From: Adiantum capillus-veneris
Lineage: Eukaryota > Streptophyta > Polypodiopsida > Polypodiales > Pteridaceae
Assembly: GCA_014529385.2 (NCBI GenBank)
Contig: CM043942.1
Location: 63,273,184 to 63,337,183, forward strand
DNA length: 64,000 nt
Direction: 5' to 3'
Position 1 is the first letter of the stretch. Every line of letters starts with the position of its first letter. A program made the position numbers and the translations under genes. Positions 10,122 to 23,638 of the stretch are shown piece by piece. The notes below the pieces were generated by a model. It searched no databases. It worked only from the letters and a program-made list of their open reading frames with translations, and was not told the DNA's origin.

Positions 10122-11685
10122 TTGCCTTTTCTTACACGTTCCTCAGCTGCTTTCGAACTGTCAGGCCTTTCATCGTCCTTGTCGTTTCGTTCTTTCTGTG
10201 CCTTTTCAGGGCACTTCGCGGAGATATGTCCGAATTCCCCGCATCCAAAGCACTTCCCCTCCCTGATGAAGCGAGCTCTCTCTTGAGGAGTAAGCTTGGG
10301 TCGTGCATTTCTCTTTTCTGGGTTGCTCTCTTTTTCTACTTTCATTCGCTGAAATCTGTTCGGCTCGTTGTGTCATGACCTCATCGGTGTGGTAGGTCAG
10401 ACTGCTAGGGTGAATGGCAAAGCCCCGTTTCGCATGACCCATCAACTCCTGAATAGAAGCTGACTTCTCTTCCAAGCAGTGATCTCGGATCTCTGTAGGT
10501 AGACCCAAGGTAAACCGCTCAATCTGTTCTCTGAACGAGATCTTCTTGAATGAAGAGGCTGGTAGAAAAGAGCTCCAGAATCTCTCATAGTAAGCATCCA
10601 CTGTATCTCTCTTGGTCATCCGAAGATGGTTCCAAGCAACTCGTATGTCGCGTTCATACTATTGCGTCAACCAAGAAAAAATAAAAAGCTTCTTAAATTT
10701 CAGCCATTTAACTAGCGCAGTCTTGCTAAAAGAAGCGTGGACCACCAAGTCCGAGCATTCCCCTTAAAGTAAGAGGCAGCTCTCCAAATCTTAGAGTGCT
10801 CTGAGTAGCGTCCTCCCGCTAAAGCGATGTCAAACTGCTGTGTAAAAGACAAAGCCTTTGAAGCATCTTTGTATCCTGAAAAGGTATCAAATTTGATGGC
10901 ATGTCCACCTTCCTTAAACTCTCGGACTTTCTTGCTTTTGTCTTCTAGAAAGTCATACTGGTTTGCTTTATAAAAATTCTTCTTGTTCACATAAAAGTTG
11001 TCGTTATCGGAGTCTGAGTTGTCTATAGACGAGTCCTCTGTAGAATTGTCACTCACTAGGCGAGATTTAGAATTCTTTGCATTTTTCTTGCCCTTTTCGA
11101 AACTTTGTTTCTTGCTTCGCTTTTTGCCTTTTCTGTCTTCTTCGCTCGAATCTGAAGAGCTAGGAGAATTGTCAGAAGAAGAAGAAGAATTGGGTACTCC
11201 TTCAAATCGAACACGCTTCTTTTGTTTCTTTGCCTTGTCGAATGTCAGTGCCTTTCTTTTGCTTTTTGTTTCTTTGCCCGGGAAGTCAATGCCTTTCTTT
11301 TGCTTTTTGCTGTGCTTTTTAGCTTTATTCTTCACGTCAAAAAGCTGAGCAATCTATGCATCAACCACCTCTTCCAATTCCTTCTTCGTATACTTCTTGG
11401 GAACAAGAGGTTTCTTGAGAGCGGGTTTCGGGAGTGGTGTTGTGGTTCTTTGCCACTCCGTATGCACCTCCTCCAAAAGAGGTCTGGCTCATATATTTGC
11501 CATCTTCGGGTCCTTGGCAAAATTGAGCATCATCTTTGTTGCATCGTTGATCAACTGTCGACGCTCCATCTCTCAATGCTCCGCCTGAGTAGGCCGAGGC
11601 GGGCCATACTCTTCTCGTGCATCTTCGTTGTGGTCTCTTCTCGCATCTCCGGATGCAGGAGTCAACTGATTCTTATCTGAAGCCA
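10118..11685 (-). pseudogene. Chromovirus gag
   Basis: Starts at ATG 11685 with MASDKNQLTPAS. A long Lys/Ser-rich region with acidic serine clusters follows (11335-11000), then the capsid-like core (KALSFTQQFDIALAG, SYFKGNARTWWSTLL near 10720-10870, and YYERFWSSFL, RFTLGLPTEIRDHC at 10619-10460). The zinc knuckle CFGCGEFGHISAKC is near 10215-10256. Gag packages the RNA and forms the particle. Several stops in 11573-11335, a break near 10700 and a frameshift near 10345 inactivate it. The SK-rich insert is longer than in typical chromovirus gag. Confidence 0.82.
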
Positions 11686-11741
11686 TAGGTGCCGTGGAAA
11701 AAAAAAATTGAGGATCGGATTTCCCGTAGAAGAGAAATCGG

Positions 11742-11757
11742 CCGTGCTTTGATACCA
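11742..11757 (-). other. Primer binding site of the chromovirus (initiator Met tRNA)
   Basis: On the minus strand, one base after the 5' LTR, TGGTATCAAAGCACGG closely matches the complement of the plant initiator methionine tRNA 3' end (TGGTATCAGAGC). This fixes the orientation and the LTR boundary at 11759. Confidence 0.8.
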
Positions 11758-11758
11758 C

Positions 11759-12095
11759 TGTAACAGACTTGGACACTCCCAAGTCAAGAATCAATCATGA
11801 CAGCACCAAACAATTCACAGATCACAATAGATTTGCACTGGCCTGGCGGAGTTCCGTGCCTAGAGATATTGTCCCCAAAGACTAGCACCCCTTTCGGTAT
11901 TTCTTTATGTATTAAATCAATGTCAAAGTACAAAGAGCGGTTAGGGTTCCACTCTCAGACTCTGCGTCCAGATGCTCTGAGAAGTGAGCCCTAAAACCGT
12001 TTACTTACAAGGGATGCCCAAAGCAGAGCCCCAAAAGCTTTCAGTTCAAAAGCAAAATTCTCTCTCTCAAGAGAGCCAAAATATAAAGCAAATTA

Positions 12096-12098
<3 letters not shown>
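11759..12098 (-). repeat. Chromovirus 5' LTR, first part
   Basis: Begins TGTAACAG and matches 5590-5909. It runs into the (CT)n tract, where the L1 sits. The remainder of the LTR is at 19250-19492. Confidence 0.9.

Positions 12099-12172
<74 letters not shown>
12099..12172 (+). repeat. (CT)n left of the L1 insertion
   Basis: About 74 bases of CT derived from the LTR's internal tract. It abuts the short poly(T) at 12172-12177, which is the L1 poly(A) end on the minus strand. Confidence 0.9.
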
Positions 12173-12177
<5 letters not shown>

Positions 12178-12307
12178 GGAAATCAGGGCTATATATTACA
12201 GAGTACAATATAATCCCCAGCAGATGCCAAAATAGCCTATCACGTGGGGTGTACAAGTTGAATGTAAGGGTGAGAGCCACTATAGTGACAACTCGACTAG
12301 AACAATC
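12178..12307 (-). other. L1-A 3' untranslated region
   Basis: About 130 bases between the end of ORF2 and the poly(A). No coding signal and no hairpin of the kind carried by LINE1-8, in keeping with a different LINE lineage. Confidence 0.6.
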
Positions 12308-15300
12308 TCATGGTGGTCTGTATGACGAGTGGAGGAGAAACCACTGAGGAGGTGCATAATGCCATGTAATCTGTCCACCTGTAAGTGTGAAGAAGAGTGG
12401 AGATCGAGCCCAACGCCGAAGGAAGTCAAATCGACGAGCCTCGGCTGCTCTAGATGTACCTGAGGAAGAATCCCACTGCCAAATGAGGGTGTCAATGATG
12501 TCCAGCCAAATGGCAGTGAGGGTATCCGGAAGGAGCTGTGGAGCCGCGAGCTCTCCAAACATTCCATAGTGCAATGCTAGTGATGACTGAGAAGATTTCA
12601 TCACGTTTCTGAGGATCCCCTGCCAAGCAATCTGTGGTAACATAGCCAAAGTCCCTCGCCGATAACCAGTCGAGGTAAGCATAAGAGCTGGATCTGTGTC
12701 TGAGCCCTCGTAGAAAAGATGCGGTTCGGGCATCGGCATCAACCAGGAGACAGATCCCCAAGTGAGAAATCCATGCTGAACACCAGCTCTGCTAAGTAAA
12801 GAGCAAACTACTAGCCACACTACATGAGAAGAAGAGCATGACCAAAGACAGTGTGCACGTGACTCAGGTAGTCGCAAAGGACAGCGAGTACATAACGGAT
12901 CATGACCCATAGAAGCTAGCCAAGTCCCAACTGGAAGTCCTGCATGTGCAATCATCCACATGAAAAAAGAAATACGACGAGCCACATGTAAATCCCAGAT
13001 GGCTAACCAAAACTGCTGTAGATAGGCATGGGAGAGACCTGAATGTAACCAGAAACGCATACGAGTGGGCTGCTCTGGGTGCTGTCTCATCAATGTGAAT
13101 CTTCCAATTCTGACAGTGTACTCAAAAAATGATACATGTGCACCAGTGGGGTTCGAGTGAGGCCAATGCCACTCTCCTGGGTCCCAATAAATCTGAGATA
13201 GGGCACGACCCTCCCACACCCAAAGCCTCCAAAGTGCAGCATCAGCGGAAGCGAAACGGGGGTCAACACGACGACGCTTCCCACGGGAGCCAACTACTCG
13301 TATGGCCTCCCATCGAGCGCCGCGGTAGACAAGGTGCGGAGAGGTGGTAGCATATGTCAATCTAGCATGCATCCCCAGAGAGTAGTCAGTCTCAACTGTG
13401 AATAGCATGGTGTCAAAACGAACTAATAAGAGAGTGCTCTAAGCAAAGAGGCCTTCCCAGCCACTATGTGGAGGCATCTGAACCGTGCCTCGCATGACTG
13501 CGTCCCACTGTGAAGGAATGGTGGAGTCAATCTCAAGCAGTCTGTCTGTTACCCCGCGACCAATGTCATAATGTTCTGCAACAAAATCTGCATCCAGCAT
13601 ACGTGTCTCATGAAACAACCGCATAGAGGCAGCAGGGCCAGTGTCCCAAGCAGCCCAATCAATGTGAGTCCTCTCTCCAAGCTGACGGGGTGGATTAACC
13701 GAAGAATCAAGAACTGCATCATTCCAAATGAGAGGCTGGCGCTCAATCTCTTCACGGCATGAGGGAGGTGAGCGTATGATAGCTTGTCGCATGGATACCC
13801 AAATCTGAAGGAGCAATCGGATGAAGGGTGAGAGAGTGCTGGTGCACAAGGGGGTATCCGTAAAGAGAGAACGATATCCTGTTTGCCGAGGCGTGGAGTC
13901 GCTGTGGAAAGAGCGGCCTGAAGAAGCATCTTCCAAGGTTCTTGGCCGGGAAAAAGACCCCGAACAATAAGCTTGGTAAGAATGGCGCAGCTCTGTAATT
14001 CTGGATCAATAATGCGAAGGCTGCCCGCTGACCTAGGACGATATTCGTGGACCAGCGAACTCGAGTACGAGTATCAGTAGTCCCATCTGTGCCACTCCAT
14101 AAAAAGTTCCGCACGAGTCTGCGGAGCTGAGCTATCACACCAGAATGTAGCATCCAACAGGAGGCCGTATACCATACTGTAGCCAGAATGACCTGGTTGA
14201 CGACCAATGCACGGCCAACCAACGATAGATGACGTGAAGACCAATGAGATAGCTTCCTACGAATAGACTGTAGTACGAGTGCAAACTGCTGCTGTGAGGA
14301 AACGTCAAATCCAACCTGAAAGCCCAGATATCTACATGTCTGACCCGGCTGCAGCCATGTGAAACCATCAGTTACCCCCCAAGTAGGTATGTCATCACTG
14401 CCAACCAGTAACCCATAGGATTTATGCCAGTTAATGCGTGCACCTGGTAATGCAAAAAACCTCCAGGGCCTCCCGCATGGCATCAAGAGCTGCTAGCAAA
14501 TAGCGCAACATTAGCATAGTGTCATCAGCAAACTCCTGATCAATAAGGTCCGGAGCTGAAGGTACTGGCATGGTCAAGCCACGAAATGCATGACTCTGAG
14601 CACGAAGAAAGTCGGACATAGTCTCTCCTACAAACAGATACAGATATAATGCTAAAGGACATCCCTGACCGACAGATCGAGAGAGCTCAATACTGCGACT
14701 GACACGACCACCAATAGTAATAGCACTGCTGGCAGTCCTGAAGAGGGCGGAAATGCCTGAGATCCATCTCGAAGGGAAACCCATCCTGGCTAATGATCCT
14801 TCGAGAAACTCCCACTCAACACGATCGTATGCTTTCTCGAAGTCAAGGATGAAAAAAGCGAAAGGTTCAGAAGATGATCTGGCCCACTCTACTGCCTCAT
14901 AAAAAGTCAAGATATTATCCAGTATGCATCGATCCATGACAAAGCCTGTCTGAGAAGTATGAATAATATCTGGTAAGAACGGTCGCAAGCGATGGCTGAT
15001 CAGTAACGCCAATATCTTATAGACCGAAGGGAGTAGGGTAATAGGTCTCCACTGGCGGAGCTGAGTGGTGTCACCCCCTTTCGGAATAAGAGATATGAGA
15101 CCTGAACAAAGATCTGGATGCATATATCCTGATGCAAAGATATCCTGACAACCACGAAGCAGGGGTATATGCAATACATCCCAATAGGTCAAAAATAAAG
15201 CTCTAGTGAGGCCATTCTCGCTTGGACAGGAAGATGGATCTAGACTCTCGATAGCAGCATAAAGCTCTCCAAGTGTCAATGGAGCCAACAAGATCTCTGC

Positions 15301-16682
15301 AATAGTGTCTGTACAACGACGTCGGGTGTGATGCCAGATCTGCTCACGGGCAAGTAAACCTCAGTAGTGCATACATGAGCAGTGAACAATGCCTCAAAAT
15401 AATCTGCAGACATATCAAGAATAACATCAGGATGCATATGAAGTGTTCCCTGAGCATCGCACAAAGTCCGAAGGGTGGTGCCAGGAGGGCGCTCTTTATG
15501 CGCAGCGAAGAAGTCCTTATTCATTCGATCAGCTTTAGCTATTCAATGAGATACTGAAGCATGATGAGTGAACTCAGACCTAGCCTCCTGTACGCGACGA
15601 ATTTCCTCTGTGAGCTCTGTCTGTCTAGCAGCGAGATAAGCATCCTGATGCCCCTCCTCAAGCAAGCGCTGTGTGGAACCAAGAGGAATGTGGAGGTCAG
15701 ACTCGCGTACTCTTAACTGATGATGAATAGTAGCAGTTTGATCACGGCAGTGAATACTAGACTGAGTAATGCAATGGGCAAGGAACTCTCCAGGGCGACC
15801 ACAATAAGAAGCACTCGTGGACCACAAGTCACGAATCTGTTGCTGCAAAACTTCAGTGGTGAGAACATTGTCAGGGATGCGGCATCCTCGTCTCTGTGCA
15901 AAGGATCTAGTGAAAGAGATAAACAATGAGATGGGTAAATCATCTGAGAGGCTAGTCCCTCGCCAAATAGTAGTAAATCCACCTAGAGCTGCTGCCCAAG
16001 AGCCAATGTAAAAACGATCAAGTCGCTCTAATAATCTTCCCTGCTGTCTCTGAAACCCCCACGAGTAATGAAGTGTAGCAGGGTGGTGACCAAAAGAAGG
16101 TACGTGCCAAGCGTCAACACCTTGAATAGCTAGAAGAAATCGATCCCAAGCTGGCTGCTCATCGGGAGAAATGGATGATAGAACTGGAGGAGTGATCGAT
16201 CGCCAGTCAGAGTCGCTCTCGACGTTGTTGAAGTCGCCTCCAACAACCCAAGAGTCTACAACAGGTAGAGCAGCAACCAAGGAGGACCAAAAAGTAGCTC
16301 TCTCCAGAGTAGTGGATACATAGACTGACATAAAACCAATGATAGAGTCCCGAATCCGGATAGAAACATAGACTGCTCTGCCAGCGACAAGGGTGCCATG
16401 CTGCTGAACTGATGCCAAGTAACGTGGCCCCACTGAAATGCATACACCGCAAGTCTATCCATGAATGCCCAGAGCAGGCTCCCAAAAAGTGTGAGCGCCC
16501 GAGGGCATGAGATTACCAAAGGGAGTGGCAATCTTATGCTCCTGTACTAGTAATATATCCACAGTGCCTACTACATGAGCGTGTAAATCTCTGCGAAGTA
16601 AAAGCTTACATGAACCTCTTACCCGAGAAGTCTGTAAACCATTAGCATTCCAAGAAACTACATGTAAATCCATAGTCTGCAT
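12308..16682 (-). pseudogene. L1-A ORF2: endonuclease, reverse transcriptase and zf-RVT domain
   Basis: Starts MQTMDLHVVSWNANGLQTSR at 16682 with the endonuclease motif WNANGL and VQEHKI; GGDFNN lies near 16226. RT at 15291-14431 shows ISLIPKGGDTTQLRQWRPI, FILDFEKAYDRVEW, GQGCPLALYLYLFV and FADDTML. The downstream region has WSSRHLSLVGRALVVNQVI, and the zf-RVT domain ARRISFFMWMIAHAGLP with CTRCPLRLPESRAHCLWSC closes the protein at 12308. Stops at 16455, 15543 and 13439, and frameshifts near 15300, 14460 (an A run) and 13930, inactivate it. This is the canonical plant L1 layout. Confidence 0.92.
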
Positions 16683-16705
16683 GAAAGAATTCGTAAAGCA
16701 TCTGA

Positions 16706-18479
16706 CTAACTGCGCATCTTCTTGGAGGCAGCTGGGCCATCCAAGGGGTGAGCTTCGGGCAGGAGGAAAGCAACCCGCAAGCCCTCTCTAAAATATGGTG
16801 TCTCATTGCACCAACTGCGGACCTCAGCTTGTTTACATTGCATTACCGATGCTGCAGCTTTGACACCCCAAATGTGCATAGACATAGGAAGCACCACATC
16901 TGAGGATACATGAATGATCATAGACAATGAATAGCAAGCATAAACATCACTCCATTCCATAGCACCAATACATGAAGGGAGGTGTGGAGACAATACATCC
17001 GGAGCGGAAGTAGACAACCATAAATGAAGCTGAGCCATAGTTTGTGCATGCACAAAATGCAGAACCTGATCCTCGGACCATTCCTAAGCTGCATGGCATG
17101 GAAGGAAAAAGGAATGGGTAGGCATAGAGCGACTGCCTATTAAAGAGGGAACACAACCTAGCTTGTGATGCATAAGGTAGAGCTGCACCCGCAATGGTCC
17201 TTCTGAGTCACCACACATTTCAGCCCAATGAGTTCCCCAGCAAAGAGGGCAAGAGCTGAGAAAACTGCGAGTGACGTAAGTATGAGCGGCTAAGGAAGGG
17301 GGTGGACCAGAAGGTGGAGGGGGGGGGAGTAAGGGCGAGTGGGAGAGGAGGAAAAGAGAGAGGTAGTAGCGGTGAATGATCCATCTGCATGGGAATAGGA
17401 ACCTCGGGAAGAGGGGAAGGAACGGGCAGGGGAATGGCAAGTGAAGGAGGAGCTGGTAGCAGAGGTAAGTGATCCTGGGCTGAAGAAGAAGAATGGCGAG
17501 GAGAAGCAGGGGCTAAGGGAGTGGCGGAAACTTGAGAGGGAGCAGGAGAGTTAACACTGGGGGCTGCATGCAGTGTGGGTTGCTGACGAGGACGGAAGGA
17601 ATGGTTACGACCCACTGTCTGCCATGCAATCTCAGTAGGAACTGAAGCAGAGGGGGGAACATGGAGGGTTGAAGCTCTGGGAGCACCCGTAGGCTGCTGA
17701 GGTGCTCTAGTAGTAGTAGTAGGAACCGGCTGTGGACGCTGACCACGTGGCTGAGCATGGGTGCCACGAGCCGGCTGTTGTTGTCGCCGATGTCGTGGCT
17801 GAGTGGGGCAATCGCGAGCCAAGTGTCCCATCTCGTGACAACGTAAGCATTGTCCTGGGCGGCCAGTGACTACCATTCGGCAAGAGTGGTCTCGATCACG
17901 CACAGCCACAGTAACTGTATCAGGTAATGAAGTATCCCCAAACACCAGGACCTGAATGCGAGGTGGACCAGATGAGAAGATGCAGGATCCTGGAACTACT
18001 GTGCCAAAATGAGCAGCAATCATTTGAAGGAGGTGCTCATCAGTAAAATGGAGAGGCATATCCGGAAAGGAGAGCGTCAGAGGGAATCTGGGAATAAGAT
18101 GTCGACTGTCAAACTCCTCAGTAGTAAACTCGGGATACCACTTGGTCAAGTATATCATTCTGCGATCAGAGAGTATCGGAGAGCGAGCCAGGAGAGCTGA
18201 GGCAGTGGTGGGATCTGAAAGACGTACCATGAATATGCCTCTGCCAAGGAATGTAAGCTCGGAGACCCGTCCCTGAGTAGTGCCCAATGCAGTCTGACAC
18301 CAATCACGTATAGAAGAGCGAGGTGGAGACAGTCCAATCATCCGGCCAACCAAGGCATGCTGTGCCAAGTGTTGAATTTTGGAGTCAATGCGTGTCAACA
18401 GGTCACGAGTACAATCCACGCGACAGGCAAGTGGTGATGGAGCGCCATGTGTAGCACTCAAGACCAGCAAAGCCGCCAT
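16706..18479 (-). pseudogene. L1-A ORF1: RNA-binding Gag-like protein
   Basis: Frame 18479-17220 (419 codons) begins MAALLVLSATHGAP and has a DUF4283/RRM-like half (FLGRGIFMVRLSDPTTASALL), one zinc knuckle CLRCHEMGHLARDC, then a long Pro/Gln/Ser-rich stretch. A frameshift in the G run near 17319 (plus strand) moves translation to a second frame holding CPLCWGTHWAEMC, a second zinc-like site, and a C-terminal domain ending at 16706, with one TAG at 17084. The full protein would be about 590 residues. It binds L1 RNA; spacing to ORF2 is only about 20 bases. Confidence 0.85.
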
Positions 18480-19492
<1,013 letters not shown>

Positions 19493-19788
19493 CGACATCC
19501 AAAGGAGCAGCCATCATTGCAGAGCTCGGCCCACACTCATTTGACCACTACCGGCACTCTCATCGACCGAGCACTGGAGCTACAGAGATCCAGACGGGCA
19601 CGATTGAGGAGAGGGGCTACACAGCATCGACGGAGACTACAACAGACGATCCGAGCCATACTCTCTGGAAATCCAAAGTGCAGATGAGGATGGATTCTAG
19701 GAGTAGTATCTTTGTTCTAGTTCTTTTGTACCGAGACATGGTATTAGATTCACCATTTTGTTACAGGTTGGTCTCATAGGTCATTTTG
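19493..19788 (+). mobile_element. LINE2, 3' end after the chromovirus insertion
   Basis: Continues the LINE2 C-terminal coding region (GTLIDRALELQRSRRARLRRG at about 19550-19612) to a stop at about 19688, then the 3' UTR with GGTCTCATAGGTCATTTTGG. The hairpin's second arm is cut at 19788, where element B's LTR begins. The first five bases are the second copy of the target duplication (CGACA). Confidence 0.85.
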
Positions 19789-20492
19789 GGGCTCAGATGA
19801 ACAGGGATAGTGCACACGTGCTGTGTATATAGACTCGCTACCTACACGACGACGCTGGACCATATATGAAGATCATACCATGACCCAACAGCTACTCCTC
19901 ATATGTACAACCATAAAGAGCCACCAACGGCTCATAAATGTTAGCCATCTAAGTCTATCCCTAAACCAAGTGGTGGTGACCTGGCCATGATGTCCACTAG
20001 ACCACCGTTCGTATCCCTTCCATGTGTCACTGCCCAGCCCAGAGAGTCCGACCAGTGTGAACCAGCCTAGACCAATTGTACCAACTGTGTGTTCTGTGAA
20101 ACTGACTCTCATAGTTGCCACGGAGTTTTGAAACGTTTCGTTTGAAATGAGTTTCAGAAGTTTTGAAACAGTTTCGTCCGAAAAAGAAATGCCAAAACAG
20201 AAGTTTTGTGCAAACTAAAGAAATGTACGTAAGTTTAAGTGGTATAAGCTAAGATCTTAGACATGAAAAAGAGGGAGAATAGGACTAACTTTCATCATTA
20301 GAAGCAAGACAAAAGCTACATTCATGACATAAAAAAATCAACGCTACAGCCTGACGTGCGAAAACTTACGAGTCTTTACTTTACCTTTAAAACGTCCAAA
20401 CTCATACAGAAACGTTTCTGAAACGTTTCGTAGGTTTCATGAGTGAAGAAACGTGTTTCTTGGAAACAATGGTGACACTGTAGCCTGCTACA
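19789..20492 (-). repeat. Element B 3' LTR, truncated and with an insertion
   Basis: 19789-20100 and about 20469-20492 match the LTRs of A and C. The outer part of the LTR, with the TGTAGC end, is lost at 19789. The inner boundary at 20492 ends TGTAGCCTGCTACA on the plus strand, as in the other copies. Confidence 0.8.
20105..20468. mobile_element. Small non-coding insertion with GAAACGTTTC palindromes (MITE-like)
   Basis: About 360 bases absent from the LTRs of A and C. Both ends are dense in the palindromic motif GAAACGTTTC and variants (20129-20190 and 20408-20465), in roughly inverted arrangement. The middle is AT-rich and non-coding. The size and terminal inverted pattern suggest a non-autonomous DNA transposon; exact ends and target duplication are unclear. 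Confidence 0.45.
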
Positions 20493-20616
20493 GGTTGCCC
20501 GCCACAAGACAGCTCACCATCTCGGTGAGAGAAACAACTGAAACTGATACTAGACTGCAAAAAGAAACCACTACTGCACTGCATTGTCATTATGAAAAAA
20601 AAAAACTGCCTTGCAG

Positions 20617-22361
20617 TCACCCAAGAGAAAGAGTAGTTGCCACACCACCCGAAGCATCTGTCTCTGAAGGTGGACCCATCAAATCAATAGTGGGGCCCTG
20701 TTGTATGTGGACTCTCCTGTCCGTAACTGGGCCGCCTGGGAAGAGGCCAGCCACCTGCTGCTGCTGCTGCTGCTGGGAAGAGGATAGCACATCGACTGAG
20801 GACGTCGACTGACACAGCCATGGCGGTGTGCTCCAACAATACCGTCGAAGCAAGAAACATTCTGCTTCTGAGGCAATGGTGACGACTGAAACCCCTAAGC
20901 ATACTGTTGATTGTAGTACTGAACTGGAGTCTGTGGGTAGAGTCCCATAAATTGCTCAGAAGGACCCGTTGTTGCATTCTACACTGGCGTACGTGCTCCA
21001 CTGCTGGTGGCACTGTGGTGGCAAGTGGCACTGCTCGTGGTGGACTGAGAGCATGCCTCTCTGGTGGAGTAGAGACGGTTGGAGTGGCTGCAGCAGGACT
21101 AGGCATAGGAGAAGAAGCAACTCCAACTGGGGCATGGGAGCTACTCACGGTGGTAGTAGTAGAAATAGCAGCAGTAGAGAGAGGAACACATACGGTCGAA
21201 GCCACAGCTGTGACATGCATAGTGTAATCTGCAGTGACTGAACTAACCATCGAACAAGTAGCGGGAGTATGCGAGGAACGTCGATAGGTTGCTTCACTCC
21301 AAGCTGCTGGCTTTCCGAAACTGGCAGTAACATTAAAGATTCTATTGTGTCCTTCACTACTTTCGCCCTCTTTTTCTTCGGTTTTCCAGGTAGATCCATT
21401 GTTTGTTCAATAGCTTTCCCTTTTTTCCTTAGAGCTTTTACGCCGCATATCCGCATTCACATCCATGGGGCTAACATGTATATTAATGACCCAAGCCAAC
21501 ATGTGAGCTGCAAAGCATTGAAAGCTAGATTGCACAGATTCCACCTGAGCTCTGAATCTTTTTGCCCGCGACTGTAAAGAGGTAAATAGAATTTGATGAA
21601 AGCCACGCGGGATGGTGTTGATGAGGCAGTATAGGCCATCGCAGTGCGAGAACATAGTAGGCATGTCACATCTGCCCTTGCTTACTTTAGCAGCTCTGAC
21701 TAGAAAGTAGTACTTGAAAATGGCCCAAAGCTTTTTATTTCTTGCATAGTCAACATGACTAGTACTAAGTAGCTCTTTGCATGCTTCAATGGTCGCATCT
21801 TTCGAAAGTTGTGAATAGGTTCTCGTAGCCGGTTTTACTATAGGAAAGGTTGTCATTCCCAAAGCGTGACCAATGTGCATAGCCGTCAGTGGGTGCCCTC
21901 TTACTTTGGGAAAAAGCTTGAGAACCTCATGCACCATATTCATGGGAATATCAGTAGGCAGATCGGCCTTTGCTAATGCTGACAGACCTAGCTTATGTAG
22001 CTGATCTTTTGATAAAACTTCTTGAAGAGACGGATGAGAACTCTAGATGGAAGTTCAAAGTGAATTTGGTTTGAGTTTTGGAAGAAGGAGGCCGAGGAAT
22101 TTGATGGCTCAGCACCTGCGCGATGGCCTTCTTCTTTTTGTCTTTCACAGCATCTTCCTGTTGGCTAGAAGAGTCAGAGTCAGAGGCAGAGCAGGAGTCA
22201 GACGCTTGTAACTCTCATCACTGTGATCAGTGGAGCATAGATCAGTGAGGCCATGGCTGGAGGTTTCTACATCTTCTTCTTTTGTAGAACTTCGAGATGT
22301 TTCAGTGGGCCTCTGTCGAGACAGACCTTTCTTCCGAGCCTTCTTTCTTGAACCAGCCATC
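20617..22361 (-). pseudogene. Element B accessory protein downstream of pol
   Basis: Starts MAGSRKKARKKG near 22361. A basic/acidic Ser-rich N-terminus with DHSDESYK follows. The conserved domain is at 21943-21407 (FPKVRGHPLTAMHIGHALGM, FSHCDGLYCLINTIPRGFHQ, SLQSRAKRFRAQVESVQSSF). The C-terminal Pro/Thr/Ser-rich part at 21250-20617 ends with TLSLG. Four or more frame changes break it. The order and sequence match the accessory frame of element C (42301-44450). Function is not recognised; see that entry. Confidence 0.7.
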
Positions 22362-22479
22362 TTGAATTGCTCTTTTTTTTTTTCGCACTGTGTGCTATAT
22401 CCCAGAAACTGAAAAGCGTAAGATTGCTGAAACAATTTCTACCTGAAAAGCTGAGATCTATCCGTGGAGAATGTAGAAG

Positions 22480-23080
22480 GAGCCGAAAGTAGGGATCGCC
22501 TGCAGGGGGAAGGGGGGCACGATAGACTGACCCGATTACTATAGGGAGGAGGAGGGTGGGCGATAGACTGCAGGAGGGGCGAGGGGGTTTGGTTAGAGTA
22601 GGGGCGATAACAGAGAGGGGATGAGGGTAGGGGCAATGGGGCTTAGGATAGAGGCTAGGGGTACTAGATAGGGCGGCGAGAAGGGAAAATTGGGAACGGG
22701 CAAGTGGGAGAGTTGTTGGGTAGGGGCGAGGGAGATTTGTTGGGTAGGGGCGAGGGAACTAGAAGGTAGGGGAGAAGGGGGATTGGTGAAGGGCGAGGGG
22801 GAGATTTGTTGGGTAGGGGCGAAGGGGATTGGTGAGGGGCGAGGGGGAGATTTGTTGGGTAGGGGCGAGGGGGAATTGGTGAGGGGCGAGGGGATAAAAG
22901 GGTAGGGGCAAGAGTTAGATAGGTAGGGGCGAGGGGGAGATTTGTTGGGTAGGGGCGAGAGGGGAATTGGTGAGGGACGAGGGGATAAGAGGTTATGGGC
23001 GAGGGAATTATAGGGTAGGGGCGAGGGGATAAGTAGGGGCGAGAGTTAGACAGGGGGGCAACAGGCGGTTAAGGGGCAAA
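22480..23080 (-). repeat. GGGTAGGGGCGAGGG minisatellite of element B
   Basis: About 600 bases of imperfect units of the type GGGTAGGGGCGAGGGGGA on the plus strand, with GATTTGTT and AATTGGTGA spacers. The element's own sense strand is C-rich. Elements A and C carry the same unit at the same relative place, after integrase and before the accessory frame. Confidence 0.85.
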
Positions 23081-23638
23081 TGCCAAAGGGGCATAGAGCA
23101 CGAGAGAGAGAAAGGAGAAAGGAAGAGATAAAAAGTTGCAATGTGCTGCCAGCTGCCTGCTTCCTTTAACTAGGATATGGTCAATTAGAAAGGTTACAGC
23201 AACCATGCCCAGCTTTGAGCAAACTTGATGTAAGTGTGACAGAGAGGGGAAGAGCAATGAAAGGTGTATGTCACCAGGAGTGAAGCATATTGAAAGAGTG
23301 TTACGAAAGAGATCGCACAAGAACAGCAACGAACAAGATGTGTGTGTGTGAGAGCTCAACATAAGAGAGACGGGAAGCGAGATACAGCAGAGTAGGTTTG
23401 AATGTGTTAGGAACAATACCAAAAATCAAAGATCTCTCCGATGAGAGCTGAACCTCGGACATTCAACAAATCCATGAGGAGAAAGAGGCAGTAGAAACAA
23501 ACAGAGCATTGAGAGGAGAGCAAAATTGATGCACGCAGTCAAACGAGGAGAATTTTAAAGATAACACCGATTACAACTGAGATGCGAACTGACATAAGGA
23601 AGACTTGAGAAGAGGGAAAATGGAAAGCCAGAGAGAGC
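23081..23638 (-). other. Element B spacer between integrase and minisatellite
   Basis: No recognisable protein. A 117-codon open frame (23422-23069) is low-complexity in composition and is not conserved in element C, so I do not call it a gene. Confidence 0.4.

Noticed and set aside
20907-21241. Plus-strand frames rich in Gly, Val and Ala
   Set aside because: They are antisense shadows of the Pro/Thr/Ser-rich part of the element B accessory frame.
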